Shown: in pieces, positions 30,988 to 42,177 of the stretch | Layout: each line of letters opens with the position of its first letter | Position numbering within the stretch: position 1 is the stretch's first letter | Source of the DNA: Tritrichomonas musculus | Lineage: Eukaryota; Parabasalia; Tritrichomonadida; Tritrichomonadidae | Direction of reading: 5' to 3' | DNA length: 64,000 nucleotides | NCBI GenBank assembly: GCA_039105265.1 | Contig: JAPFFF010000016.1 | Span: 186,001-250,000, forward strand | Program-made: the position numbers and the translations under genes | The notes under the pieces: generated by a model | Told to the model about the DNA's origin: nothing | Database searches by the model: none | The model's input: only the letters and a program-made list of their open reading frames with translations

Positions 30988-31076
30988 GTTTTTTGTTTTG
31001 AAAATAAAATAAATATGTATGAAAATAAATTCATTATTTGAGAAGGAAAATTTTTAAAAGTTATAACTTTTAAAAA

Positions 31077-31730
31077 ATGAAAAAAGACGAAATTGATAAA
31101 GTTCTTCAGATTTTAGATTTTGCCTTAAAGCATCCCATTTCAAATTCATTTAGAAACTTGGCTAGAAATGGAGAAGAATATAGTCTTGAAAAAGTTAGAG
31201 AAAGAATTGCAAATAATTACTATTCTACACCAAAAGAAGCTTTAGATAAAATTTATGAAACTATTGATTCAAATGCAGAAATTGATTCCAATGAAGATGT
31301 TGTAAACTTTTTAAAACGTCTTGGAAAACAAGTTAAAAAATTGCTTAAAAAGAAAACAAAATTATTATTTTCTTCGCCAAGAGATTGGGGATTAAAAGTT
31401 ACAAAACTCAGATCCAAATTAGCATATTTAACAGCGCATCCTCCAGCATCAGTAAAAACATTATGTCAATGGCCAACGAGACCTTATATTGTAAAACCTC
31501 AAATTGAATTTGATGGTGCAGATAATCTAAAATATATCGCAGAGTGTTTGAATGATCTTCAAAAAAGTGAGGAGAATGAATCAATTCTTAACCAAGTGAA
31601 ACAAATTATTGAAGAAAAAGAGCCTGGATTGTTTGAAAGAAAGGGAGAAATAGAAATTAATGTTGCAGAATTAAACCACTCAACTATATTAGAACTGAAA
31701 AAATTTTTATTTTCGACAAATCAAATCTGA
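31077..31730 (+). CDS. Bromodomain-like / NET (extraterminal) domain protein, BET-like
   Basis: 217 residues from an ATG at 31077. Residues about 150-214 match the NET domain of BET proteins (ILNQVKQIIEEKEPG, EIEINVAELNHSTILELKKFL), a small helical module that recruits chromatin regulators. Residues about 5-100 have the helical pattern of a divergent bromodomain (ILDFALKHPISNSFRN, SLEKVRERIANNYYSTPKEA), but the acetyl-lysine-binding Asn cannot be placed with confidence. A Lys-rich stretch (KKLLKKKTK) could aid nuclear or nucleic-acid contacts. It is much shorter than animal BET proteins. A nuclear transcription role is inferred from the NET domain. Confidence 0.7.
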   Translation: MKKDEIDKVLQILDFALKHPISNSFRNLARNGEEYSLEKVRERIANNYYSTPKEALDKIYETIDSNAEIDSNEDVVNFLKRLGKQVKKLLKKKTKLLFSSPRDWGLKVTKLRSKLAYLTAHPPASVKTLCQWPTRPYIVKPQIEFDGADNLKYIAECLNDLQKSEENESILNQVKQIIEEKEPGLFERKGEIEINVAELNHSTILELKKFLFSTNQI

Positions 31731-31876
31731 TCAATGTTTTATTATAATTATTTAATTTACTTCTTAGGTATAATGATGTTTTTATGATCCTTATTCAGAG
31801 AGAACTAATTCTTTTATATAAAATTTGCTCTCTTTTTCATTTCAAATGTCATTCTTTTTTTTTAATTCGTTTTTTT

Positions 31877-32287
31877 ATGAGTGAATTCGAGAATAATAAA
31901 TCAAACAATCAAGTTGAATCGACTGAAGATTTATGTACTGAATCAATTTTCCAAGGTCCGAGTGAATTTAAGACAACAGCCACTGTTGGTCCACCATTTT
32001 TTATAATTGAAAAGGAAAAGCAAGTTAATATTACAGATTTTTTGCATATTTTGCTTTCATCTTTTAAAGATTTAACAGCAATACCGACATCATCATGTGA
32101 AAAAGCTTATCCGCCACTTTTAAGGAAAGCTTTTTCTCGAGACGAAATCAGACGCATTAAAAAACAATCAGAAGTTTTTTCTCAAAATAAAGATTTGAGT
32201 ATTGAAGAATTAAAGAAAAAGATATCTATGATTCCCGATTTTTCAAGCAAATATGATTATCTTTTAAAAGAAGATGATTTTAAATAG
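31877..32287 (+). CDS. Hypothetical protein
   Basis: 136 residues from ATG 31877 (MSEFENNKSN). An upstream in-frame ATG at 31784 would add a Phe/Leu-rich stretch of 31 residues encoded by T-rich DNA, which looks like 5' flank, so I prefer the internal start. The protein has an acidic Asn/Ser-rich start, a central VNITDFLHILLSSFKDL helix and a charged C-terminal half (SRDEIRRIKKQSEVF). I do not recognise a family. It follows the NET gene in the same direction with a 146-bp gap. Composition is codon-like throughout, supporting a real gene. Confidence 0.6.
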   Translation: MSEFENNKSNNQVESTEDLCTESIFQGPSEFKTTATVGPPFFIIEKEKQVNITDFLHILLSSFKDLTAIPTSSCEKAYPPLLRKAFSRDEIRRIKKQSEVFSQNKDLSIEELKKKISMIPDFSSKYDYLLKEDDFK

Positions 32288-32793
32288 AGCCTAGGCTATT
32301 TTTTATATAACTGTTATTATGAATATTACTAAATTATTTTATTTAATGTTTCCTTTGTGATTTTTTTGCTTTTCAAATTTAATTTTTAGATTTTTTATCA
32401 TTATCTCGAAAATATTATTGTTTGTTTGTATTTATTAAGCATTTCAATAAATACTTAATAAATACAATCTTTTCCTTTCATTAAAAATCATTCAACTTCA
32501 AAAAGCATTTGTTGTTATTTTCATCTATGCTATCTCTGATATTTATCTATGTTATTACTGTAATTTTAATGTATCAAATCAGTTAAGTATTCCCAAAAAT
32601 TGTTTTCTAATCAATTCTCTTTCAATTTAAATTAAAATATAGTTTAAAAACCATACTTGAACATATAATTTCTTTAATCATTATATTATCAATTAATTTA
32701 ATAAAAAAATTTAATATTTTACAATATAATTTAATATTTTTATTTGAGGTATTTACAAATTTCAGAAAATTTACAGAAAGTAAATATTCTTGA
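32288..32793. other. Intergenic, no gene seen
   Basis: AT-rich spacer upstream of LST8. The 5' flank just before the ATG has no clear core promoter word. Confidence 0.5.
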
Positions 32794-33798
32794 ATGTATA
32801 ATTCACCTTCACCAGGCACCAACATTCTACTTGCAGCACAATATAACCTCGTTATTGCTGCATTCGATCTTCAAACTGGCCAAGTTGTCAAAGAATTTGA
32901 GATATCTAATTCTCAAGCCAATAAAATGATTAATTCTCCTGACCATCGTTTTTACGTTGCTTCATATTCATATGTCTTCGCATATGATTTTGAATCTAAA
33001 TCGCATAAACCCATTCAAAACACGGTTGCGCACGAGGGAAATGTCTCTGACATAGTTTTATCAAATTTTGTGATGCTAACATGTGGAGATGATAAAAAAG
33101 TCAAGCTTTGGGATATTCGAACAAATACGTGTCAACTTACGGTTAATACAAAATCACAAAATAATGCAATTGTTTACTACCCTGATACTTATAATCAGTT
33201 AATTGTGGGTGACGAAAATGGTTATATCACTTCTTACGATTTAAGAACAAATAATCGTCTTAAAGAAGTCAAAGTTGATAATCTCCCAGTTCGAGCAATG
33301 TCACAGTCTGTTGATAATATTCACTTTATAGCCGCCATGCAAAGTGGAAACACAAAATGTTTCCAAGTCAACTCTTCTCAACAATCTCAGCCCCAAGCTC
33401 AATTATCTATTCTTCAGCCTGCATCCACAGCCCAAAATTCTGATTCTTCAAATAATGCTGGGTTTGATCCATTTTCTGAACTTTATAGTATTCATGCTCA
33501 TAATGATGTTCAATTAAACTGTTGTTATTCTCCAAATGGTCAATTGTTTGCTACATGTTCATCAAATAATACTGCCAGAATATGGGATGCACATTCTGGT
33601 GATATGAAACAAAACTTAGTCCCAAGTGAAATGAGAGAATGGATTTGGGATATTTGCTTTACTCCAGATTCATTAAATTTGTGTATGGGTGGTACCGATG
33701 GTATATGCAAACAATATGACGTTGAAAATGGAAGAATTACAATGTCACTTCCAAAACTTGATAAGATTGTGTCAGCAATTACGGTAATGAAGATTTAA
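32794..33798 (+). CDS. LST8: WD40 protein LST8 (TOR complex subunit)
   Basis: 334 residues from an ATG at 32794, close to the usual ~310-330 of LST8/mLST8. About seven WD40 repeats are visible. Hallmarks of the family: the short start leading directly into the first blade (SPGTNILLAAQYNLVIAAFD), CGDDKKVKLWDIR, IVGDENGYITSYDL, the SIHAHNDVQLNCCYSPNGQ block and especially REWIWDICFTPDS before the last blade. An insert rich in Gln/Ser separates blades four and five. LST8 stabilises the TOR kinase domain in TORC1 and TORC2. The gene converges on an AGC kinase, the type of kinase TOR complexes phosphorylate. Confidence 0.82.
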   Translation: MYNSPSPGTNILLAAQYNLVIAAFDLQTGQVVKEFEISNSQANKMINSPDHRFYVASYSYVFAYDFESKSHKPIQNTVAHEGNVSDIVLSNFVMLTCGDDKKVKLWDIRTNTCQLTVNTKSQNNAIVYYPDTYNQLIVGDENGYITSYDLRTNNRLKEVKVDNLPVRAMSQSVDNIHFIAAMQSGNTKCFQVNSSQQSQPQAQLSILQPASTAQNSDSSNNAGFDPFSELYSIHAHNDVQLNCCYSPNGQLFATCSSNNTARIWDAHSGDMKQNLVPSEMREWIWDICFTPDSLNLCMGGTDGICKQYDVENGRITMSLPKLDKIVSAITVMKI

Positions 33799-33825
33799 AC
33801 TTTGTTTTTTGTTCTTTTATTTAAT

Positions 33826-33851
33826 TTTTTTTTTTTTTTTTTTTTTTTTTT
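33826..33851. repeat. Poly(T) tract
   Basis: 26 consecutive T just downstream of LST8. Confidence 0.9.
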
Positions 33852-34070
33852 GTTAAATAACGACAATAAGCATAGTATTACTCTAAAAATACATGAAACT
33901 TGGTTATCTTTATATATATATCAATTAAGCGATGAATAGCATTATAATTCAAAAAGATTTTTTAAAATGAGCTGTGAAAATAAGTTAATATTATAAAGAT
34001 AGAGGGTGTGATATATATAGATAGATTAAATTGAATTATTATAATTATATATATATACAATAAATATATT

Positions 34071-35660
34071 TTACATTGTTTCAAATTGAGTGGGAGCAAG
34101 GTCATCTGAGTTTGCCAAACACTCTAATAGCTTAATATTTTCTTCATCAATTTGTTCATAATTATTATCAACAAAAGAGAAATCATCAAATATGTTAGAA
34201 GGGATGTCACTTCCCATAGAAGCATAAGAATCTGCTGGGCATTCTCCCATGATGTTTTCATCTATGTTCAATTTATTTGCAGGTGGAATGTATGTTGGTT
34301 TTATTTTTTTTTCTAAAACGTCATTAAAATTGATACCAGCAAAAAATGGATGATTTTTAAGTTCTTCGAAAGTCATTCGTTTTTTTGGATCTTTCTCTAA
34401 AAGTGATGTTATAAATAAAAAAGTAATTTCTTCTTCTGAAATTTCATTACTATTTATGGGTATTTCATGTTTCTTTGGACTTCTTTCGTGATTTTTATTC
34501 GAAACTGGGAGTGATTTAACTGATCTGATACTTGCACTGCTTCTATTGAAGTTGGTCCTCGATCTTTTTGAATGATGCGATTTTTTATGTAAAGAATCTT
34601 GTGTTAATGATTTTGAGTGAACTAGAGCAGGAGCTTTTGAAAATTTTGAACGATCAAAAGGAAATATAGCGTTTGCAGTACATATTAACTCAAAAAGTTT
34701 ACAACTGTTGGGATGTTTAAAAGGCTTATCTTTAAAAAGTAATTCATATGCTAATATTCCATACTGCCACCAATCAGCTTCGTAACTGTAAGGAATTCTC
34801 TTGATCATCTCTGGAGGTATGCACTCTGGTGTTCCAACAAAAGAATGAGTTGTGTTATTTGTCGATGGGTCATCAAAAAGAATAGAGAGCCCGAAATCAG
34901 CTAATTTAATATGTCCCTCATGGTCAAGAAGAATGTTTGCGCTTTTTAAATCTCTATATATAATTCCATTTTGATGAAGATAGTTCAATGCAATTGCTAT
35001 CTCAGCGAGGTAAAGTTTTATATCGTGTAATGGAAGTTCTTGGTTTTCTTCTTTTAAATGATGTTGCAAATTACCTCCGTTAACAAATTCAAGACCTAAG
35101 TATAGCTTTGTCTCTGTGTCAAAAGCAAAACTTATTTTTGTTATAAAGGGATTATTGCACTTACGGAGTATTTCCCTTTCAATATTCACTGAATTTAATT
35201 TTTCTTCTTCTTGAAGAAGTTTCTTTTTAATTGATTTTATAGCAAAGAGATAATTTGTGTTTTTTCTTCTGCATAACATTACTTTTCCAAAATACCCTCT
35301 TCCCAAAACAGAAATAATATCAAAGCAATTCATAGTGAGCCCATTAGTAGTTAAAACAGCCTTTCTTAACGTATCATAAAAGTCATCTCTTAAATTTTGC
35401 TTCTGGGTTAAAAATGTAGTAGTTTTATCAGGATGAATGAGTGTCAATAAAAATGAATTTTTATTTGCTGGGATATCTTTTTTAGTAACAATAGTATCTG
35501 CAGTAATATCAATTATTCTTTCAACTTTTGATTTTTTGATATTTTTATAAATAATAAGTTGATTGGTATTCTTGCTAAATTCACATAGCCTTTTATGTAG
35601 AAGGCCAACCTTAGAGCCCTTTTTTAATAATATTGCCGAAATTGGAATTTGGTCGTCCAT
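34071..35660 (-). CDS. AGC-family Ser/Thr kinase with PH-like N-terminal domain
   Basis: 529 residues from an ATG at 35660. Residues about 5-100 have the strand pattern of a PH domain (LLKKGSKVGLLHKRLCEFS, LTLIHPDKTTTFLT). Kinase: LGRGYFGKVMLCRR, FAIKSI lysine, YRDLKSANILL with D237 (the usual Pro of RDLKP is Ser), DFGLSI, T-loop SFVGTPECIPPEM, and EADWWQYGILAYELL. A Ser/Lys-rich insert of about 65 residues splits the C-lobe. The tail carries a hydrophobic motif FDDFSF (491-496), whose Ser is the position phosphorylated by TORC2-type kinases in Akt/SGK. This is an Akt/PKB-like layout; lipid binding is inferred. Confidence 0.9.
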   Translation of the reverse strand: MDDQIPISAILLKKGSKVGLLHKRLCEFSKNTNQLIIYKNIKKSKVERIIDITADTIVTKKDIPANKNSFLLTLIHPDKTTTFLTQKQNLRDDFYDTLRKAVLTTNGLTMNCFDIISVLGRGYFGKVMLCRRKNTNYLFAIKSIKKKLLQEEEKLNSVNIEREILRKCNNPFITKISFAFDTETKLYLGLEFVNGGNLQHHLKEENQELPLHDIKLYLAEIAIALNYLHQNGIIYRDLKSANILLDHEGHIKLADFGLSILFDDPSTNNTTHSFVGTPECIPPEMIKRIPYSYEADWWQYGILAYELLFKDKPFKHPNSCKLFELICTANAIFPFDRSKFSKAPALVHSKSLTQDSLHKKSHHSKRSRTNFNRSSASIRSVKSLPVSNKNHERSPKKHEIPINSNEISEEEITFLFITSLLEKDPKKRMTFEELKNHPFFAGINFNDVLEKKIKPTYIPPANKLNIDENIMGECPADSYASMGSDIPSNIFDDFSFVDNNYEQIDEENIKLLECLANSDDLAPTQFETM

Positions 35661-37671
35661 TCAAAATGATGTAAAAATGATAAAAAAATCGATTAATTTT
35701 TTTTCATTGATTTAGAAATCTATATAAACTTATCAAATTTTTGTTAAACGATATAGAATTGAGTTCTTATTTTTTTTATGATTTGAATAAAAAAAAACGT
35801 ATGATCTTTATTAAATAAGCTATATAATTATCAGTATAAATAACAATTTATGGTACAAAGAAATAGTCTCAATTTGATTTAATAAAAATTTTCGGAATAT
35901 TTCAATACTTTAAATAATTTTTCTAAGGAGCAATTGTGTGTAGAGATCTCAATTTTTTTTTTCAATGAACAAAATATAATACTTTTGAGAGAAAATTTAA
36001 TTTGATTGTTTACCTCAAAAAGAAAAAAAAATAATAAATTATTAAATTAATAATAAATACTTCAAAAAAATAAAAGTATAAGGATAAATAAAAATACCAC
36101 AAAATTGTGTAAGAGAAGAGGTGGGTCAACTAATTGAATAGTCAATTTTTTCTCATTGTTTGCCTTTTTTTGCGTTATGTAATTAATAAATTCAAAATTT
36201 TATTTTATTTATAAATAATATAATAATAATTATATAAAAATATTACTTTTATAATTTGATTAAGGGCAATCGATGAAAATATTACTTTTCAATATTTTTA
36301 CAAAATGGTTGAGATATAATCAGTTTTTTAAAATAATTACTAATGCTATTAAATCAAAAATTGGGACAATCGTTTTTTTCTACACCACTTTTTGAATGGC
36401 TTTCATATCCAATGAGCTCATGGAAAGTAAAAAAACACCATCTTAAGGTGAAATTTGACTTACTCTGTAAAGAAAATTAACCAAAATAATCGTAAAATTA
36501 AAATATAACTTTAAATTATAACTATTTGCTTTTTTTGATATAAATTTTTTTATTTTTACATAATTTTTCAGGAATATACGCACCAGTGATCACAACAGGG
36601 CTGCGCGAAGCCAAATCGGATTCCTTAAAATGCTGGATGAATAGGGAAGCTATTTAAACTATATAATTATGCATTATTTAGAAAAAATTGAATAAAAAAA
36701 GTATAAAAAAGTATTCAAAAAGATAAAAAGTTTTCAAAAAGTGGTGTAGAAAAATACGATTCCCCCAAATATTGTCCCAAATTCAACACACCAAATCATT
36801 CGAAAACAATATATTAGATATATATGCGTATATTAAATATATTTATTCGACTAAATTTCAAATCTCAACTACCAATTTTTTATTAAAGTCATGATAATTT
36901 ACACTCGATCATTAGTTTAATACATTCTCCCTAGCAAATTTATAAATTGATTTAAAATATCATATGAGAAATTATTTTATAAAACTATATCTATGATTAA
37001 ATATGCAAGAATATTTAAAAAATATTAATATTCCATCAAGAAAAATTTGTAAAATTTTAAACTTTAATTTGAAAAGAAAAAATTGAGAGAAAAAAATATT
37101 TGAATACTCATTCAAATTAGTTTTATTTTGAATAAAACATTTTTATCTCAATAATATAAATAAATTATGGAGATATTTTAGATAGAAAAACTATTATATA
37201 TTATATTAAATATTATATGCACTTATGAAAAATCCAAACCAATTATACTATGAGTTTTTGTGTTAAAAATAAGTTGGTCATCTCTAAGAGATAAAAAAAA
37301 ATAAAATAAAATTACTGGAAATAATTTAAGTTATTATAAAATTTTTTATGCATTTTTAAATATATTTGAAAATATATAATGAAAATTTAAAATATATTCT
37401 TGATTAATTGATCGAAAATATCGAATAAAAAAAATATTTGATGTCTGGAAGAATATATAAAAACAGGCTTTCAAAAAAAAAAAAAAAAATAAGATTGTTT
37501 GTAGCTGCTTTTTCTTTGTTTAAAAATTTTATATTAGTGTTAAAATTATTCGATATATAAATCGGATTAATAAAGCAAATTATACACAAAATATTTATTT
37601 AGTAAATAATTATGAAGCCATATAAAACTTTTAAACAAAATTTAAAAAGATATATAGTTATATATTTATAT
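35661..37671. other. Intergenic, 2 kb, contains one short TIR element
   Basis: No gene. It has long (TA)/(A)n tracts and the element at 36363-36778. A ~19-nt A-tract lies near 37470. Confidence 0.5.
36363..36778. mobile_element. Short TIR element (~416 bp), MITE-like
   Basis: Ends GGGACAAT / ATTGTCCC, followed inward on both sides by a CTACACCACTTTTTGAA block in inverted orientation. The right end has an extra ~13 bp. Flanks give AAATT on both sides, a possible 5-bp target duplication but low complexity. No coding. Confidence 0.7.
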
Positions 37672-39081
37672 TCATGCTTCATCATCATCAATTTTCTCAA
37701 CAACCGCACTAGTTGCTTCAGTTCCATCTGGAGAAGAAATGATAATTGTTGGGAGTTTCTTTTCTTGTGGTTTCTCTTGGTCACTTTTATCACCCTTTAC
37801 AATATTGGGCATTCCTGGAAGTGGCATTCCTTCTTCCCATTTTCTTCCTCCATTGTCTTTGAATGTTTCTATATCATCAAGATGAATTTCATTATTTTCT
37901 TTATTTTGGCTAATAACAGTTTCATAGCCAGCGGCAGATGTTCCTCTTAATCTGAAAATGATTTCAATTGTTAATAACAAAATGATTTCAATCACATCTG
38001 TTAAAGTTTCGGAGATCCACAATTTGATTTCAATAAACATGCTTAAGCAGATCTTGATAAGAACGAGAGTACAACCAGCAATAACAGCTCCCTCGAAATA
38101 TTGGTACATTTGATGTTTTCGATAAACTGGTGTAGTTTGGGGATCAATTCCTTCATTAGAAATTGCAATCATGTGAGCAAGAATGTGAAGGGATGCATCA
38201 TTGATGCTAACAATCAGTTCACGAACATATAATCCAACAAAAATCAAAGAAAATAGGAAAACAGGGAGTTCAAAAACGCCTAAATAGAAATATTGAGGAA
38301 GCTGTAATAATATCACAAAAGTGATGCTGTATAAAACTGATAATAGCATTTCAGTGACGGATATCTCGTCACGAATGATGCACCAACCTTTTGACGCCAG
38401 TAAAAGAGTAGTAAAGGCTGTGACTGAACCAACAATATCTAGAACAACGCGGAGAGGTGTCCAGAATGCGGATATATCTTGCTGTTCAAGAGTGCGAAGC
38501 TCATAAAATCTGACTGTATCAATTAGAAAAGCTAAAACGAATGTTAATGTAAATAAATAATGGATCCAGATTTGTACGCGAAAATGTAGAAACCAGTTTA
38601 CAAACCAGTAGCAGAGTATTAGGAAGAAAATTACAAGTGTGGTAAGTTTTGCTTGAATAATTCCAATCCATCTGGTGTCCATTCGGGTTGATTTATTTGA
38701 AAAAATATTTACTAACTTGACATCTATGGTTGAAACATTGCCGCATTCAAAAAGCTTGTAGTATAAAATTGTAGGTTTGTCAACAGTAATGTGATAATTT
38801 TCTTTTATTTCGGAAACGTTTTTAAAATAGCGATAAAGATCTCGTTGATTGCATGCATATAATGAGTTGCGGTTGGAAACGCGTTGTTTATTGAATTCTT
38901 TTTGTTCTTCTGAGTCAAAAACTGCAAAAAAAAGTGAGTTGGAGCTTCCATGATTAACAAACCTGGTATTGGACTGTCCACCTTCTTCAAAGCCAAAATC
39001 TTCTATGGAAACAACCTTAGCTTGTGTATTTATTCTAACAGTGTTCCGATAAAATACTAAAAAGATTAAATAAAGAAGCAT
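37672..39081 (-). CDS. Multi-pass membrane protein, possibly 7TM (GOST / lung-7TM receptor-like)
   Basis: 469 residues from an ATG at 39081. An N-terminal hydrophobic segment (LLYLIFLVFY) may be a short signal anchor. A luminal or extracellular region of about 135 residues (with FFAVFDSEEQ) follows. About seven membrane segments lie between residues 147 and 390 (for example LTTLVIFFLILCYWFVNWFL, LLSVLYSITFVILL, VFLFSLIFVGLYV). The DTRWIGIIQ entry and LLLASKGWCIIR between helices recall the GPR107/TMEM87/GPR180 group of Golgi and endosomal 7TM proteins, where a GW motif sits at this place. The C-terminal ~75 residues are charged and cytosolic. A TRP/polycystin-like channel is an alternative I find less likely because no pore segment is visible. 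Confidence 0.65.
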   Translation of the reverse strand: MLLYLIFLVFYRNTVRINTQAKVVSIEDFGFEEGGQSNTRFVNHGSSNSLFFAVFDSEEQKEFNKQRVSNRNSLYACNQRDLYRYFKNVSEIKENYHITVDKPTILYYKLFECGNVSTIDVKLVNIFSNKSTRMDTRWIGIIQAKLTTLVIFFLILCYWFVNWFLHFRVQIWIHYLFTLTFVLAFLIDTVRFYELRTLEQQDISAFWTPLRVVLDIVGSVTAFTTLLLASKGWCIIRDEISVTEMLLSVLYSITFVILLQLPQYFYLGVFELPVFLFSLIFVGLYVRELIVSINDASLHILAHMIAISNEGIDPQTTPVYRKHQMYQYFEGAVIAGCTLVLIKICLSMFIEIKLWISETLTDVIEIILLLTIEIIFRLRGTSAAGYETVISQNKENNEIHLDDIETFKDNGGRKWEEGMPLPGMPNIVKGDKSDQEKPQEKKLPTIIISSPDGTEATSAVVEKIDDDEA

Positions 39082-39524
39082 TAATTAAAATTTCAAACAG
39101 ACTCAAAGCCAATTTATTAATAAAGGTCAAAAATTGAAAATATCATAAATTGAATTGCAATCAAATAAAAAAAAGGTATGGAAACTTCTATCCACTCGAT
39201 AGATCATTTTTCTTTCAAAATATAATTTTTTAATGATTTTATTAATGATAAATATAATATAAAAAGACATATTTTTAGAGAGAAATTTAAGATAAAAATA
39301 AATTATTTTTTGTTAAAAATTGAATCCTAATCTGGTTATCTTAATTCAAAAAACAATTTATATATATATATATAAAAACCCCCTCCAACTTGCTGGTATT
39401 GACGTTTCATTAATTTTACGATTTAATTAAATTGTATTTATGTTTATAAACAAATATTAATTATAGATTGTTTTATGTTTATGATTATTTAATGAGATAT
39501 TTAAAATACTAATTTCAAAATAAG

Positions 39525-40078
39525 AAAATACGTTTTTTCTAGAAGCCTTCACAAATATTTATGAGATCTCATATAAAAATACTCGTTTTTTCTATCCCCT
39601 CCCACAAATATTCAATAATAATACGTTTTTAACAAAAAACGTGTTTTTTGAAAAAGAGTTTTTCCTTTGTTAATAATTAATATAAATATAATATTTTTTA
39701 ATATATATTATAACAATAAAAATATTATTTAATAAATTATAAATCTTTATTTTGATAGTTTTTTTCATTAAATTTATCATATAATAACGTACAAAATGCA
39801 TTGTGAAATAAAAAAATACGTTTTTTCTAGATTGCCCTCTCAAATATTTGTAAAAAATCATATAAAAATGCTCGTTTTTTCTATCCCCTCCCACAAATAT
39901 TCACTAAAAATACGTTTTTACAAAAAAACGTGTTTTTTGAAAAATAGTTTTTCCTTTGTTAATAATTAATATAAATATAATATTCTTTAATAAATATTTT
40001 TTAATATATATTATAACAATAAAAATATTATTTAATAAATTATAAATCTTTATTTTGATAATTTTTTTCATTAATTCT
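39525..40078. repeat. Tandem duplication, unit ~288 bp
   Basis: The block beginning AAAATACGTTTTTTCTAGA near 39527 recurs 288 bp later with small differences and an insertion in the second copy. Confidence 0.85.
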
Positions 40079-41010
40079 GCTCAATAATGGATATTCAAAT
40101 AACGAACAATAATTTTCAACAATCATAAAGAATTTCATTGTATAAAACAAACAACAACTCAATATATTTCGACAGTCAACCAAATTGTTTGAACTAAACT
40201 GGTTCTCAACGGTTGTACAAGTATTTGAGAGGAATTCAAATTTCGTATTTGAAATTTCGTTAATATCTAAATTTATAATGAATATTTATTTTATATACTT
40301 TCATAATTAACAATATAATGTTTGATTAGTTATAATGATTAAATAAGTTACTTAAAATATTGTTAAATTGTGCATTTAATTGCTTTTTTAAATTTTCTTC
40401 AGAAATGAATAAACTTCTATACAATTTTTGAATGTAGATAAATATAAATTCATAGAAAGAAAATTTTACATCATTCAAATTTTCAAAAGAAAAAATTATA
40501 ATTGAATTCAAATCATTTTTATTTAATATTCCTTAGAGAAAGCTAATCAGAATCTCGTGTATCATTAGTAAAAATGTTCCAACGCAACAAATAGATGCAA
40601 ATTACATGGCACTTTGGAGTAACTCAGAACGTTCCCATGATTAATGATAATCAAATTTCAAATAAATATAGGCTCATTACCAAACTATATAGCAATTCAG
40701 CAATACTAGCTTACAAACTGTCATACATTTCCATTTCTTTTATTATATAAATCAAATCTAATCATAAATTCCTTTTTTTTATTTAAATATGAAAAAACGG
40801 TTGTACAACCTAATTGAATTTTGAAAGTAGATAAATGTAAACTTTTGAATATCTCTCAATTAGTTTAAAAGTGTTTTTTGAAAGATTTTTTTTTTTGACA
40901 ACCTAAATCATACTTCATATTTTTTTCTTTAATGGTAAAAAACTTTTTGTTTAATATAACTATTCAATACATTACCTAAAATTTAAAAAAAAAATTTCAG
41001 AAATTAATTA

Positions 41011-41295
41011 CAGTATAGTAAAAAAATATGAAATCGTCAAAAAATACTAAAAAAGTTGGAAAATACACTTTTTCAAAGAAATAAGGCCAAATTTGCTTGG
41101 CTAATTCTTTTTATCGTCATTTGAAAAAATGGATTTTCGAACTTTTTCGTAAAATTCAAAAAGCTGGAAAAGCTACTTTTTCAAATGACGATAAAACAAT
41201 ATTTACTCAAAAAAATTGAGTGTTTATTATGAAAAAGCTTGTTTTCCAACTTTTTGAATAATATTTTTACGTTTTCATATTTTTTTACTATACTG
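41011..41295. mobile_element. Fold-back Tc1/mariner-like MITE (285 bp), TA flanked
   Basis: CAGTATAGTAAAAAAATATG at the left and its inverted match at the right are bordered by TA. Arms pair over ~60 bp, and an inner pair (TTTATCGTCATTTGAAAAA and its complement) forms a second hairpin. The CAGT start after TA is typical of Tc1/mariner ends. Confidence 0.88.
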
Positions 41296-41357
41296 TAGTA
41301 TAATAATTCCCAATGAATTGATTGTATTTTATAAATTTTAGCAAAGTAAGCATATTA

Positions 41358-42177
41358 GAGTCCCACAAAGAAGTCTCAGGTCGCCAGTAAATGTATACAT
41401 TTTCATATATATATAAGACTAACATAAAAACATTTATTTTTTATGAATAAGCATAGGTTAACAAAGAACCTCATGTTTATCATGAAATTCAGAAAATTAT
41501 GAATAACATAACTTTTTCAGAGAAATATTCATTTTTTCATGAAAACCTGAGATTTCCAAATAAACCTGAGATTTCCAAAATAAAATTTTGAATAGAAAAT
41601 TTTATCTTATGATTCGAATTATGTAAACTATCAAGCAATATATAAAAATACAAATAGTGCATTTGATCTCTTTACAAGATTCTCTTAAGGCATAAAAAAG
41701 CATTTATTATATGATATCATTATTCATTTACTTAAAAAATCATACAAAAATATAAAAAAGCAATAATTAAAAGTTTATAATGTCAGCTAAAGCAAATAAA
41801 TAATGATAAAATGATTTTGGAGCCAAAAATGTTGATGATTATAAAAAAATGTACGTTTTAATCGAACTTTTTCATAATGAATAAACCATTCAATTTATTT
41901 TGGAAACCTCAGGCTTATTTGGAAATCTAAGGTTTATCATAGAAATCTACAATTTTTTATATAAATCTAATATATTCGTATATAATTGAAGTAATCAGTA
42001 AACCTTATGTTCATGAGATACCTTAGGTTATTTTGAAAATGTAATTATTTCTACGTAAACCTAGTATTATCCACAAAAAAAAGAGGTTTATTGAGAAAGT
42101 TAGGTTTATTGTAAATGTATAAATATCCATAAATAACCTATGCTTTCCGGGCCATCTGAGACTTCTTTGTGGGACTC
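41358..42177. mobile_element. TA-flanked TIR element (820 bp)
   Basis: GAGTCCCACAAAGAAGTCTC at the left, inverted at the right, bordered by TA on both sides. The interior consists of degenerate short repeats around AAACCTGAGATTTCC / GGTTTATC words. No coding. Confidence 0.85.

Noticed and set aside
31784-31876. N-terminal extension of the 31877-32287 gene
   Set aside because: The added residues are Phe/Leu-rich from T-rich flank, and the internal ATG gives a normal soluble start.
37672-39081. Polycystin/TRP channel
   Set aside because: Several hydrophobic helices and an early RNTVRI-like phrase suggested it, but no pore-loop motif is present and the helix order fits a 7TM protein better.
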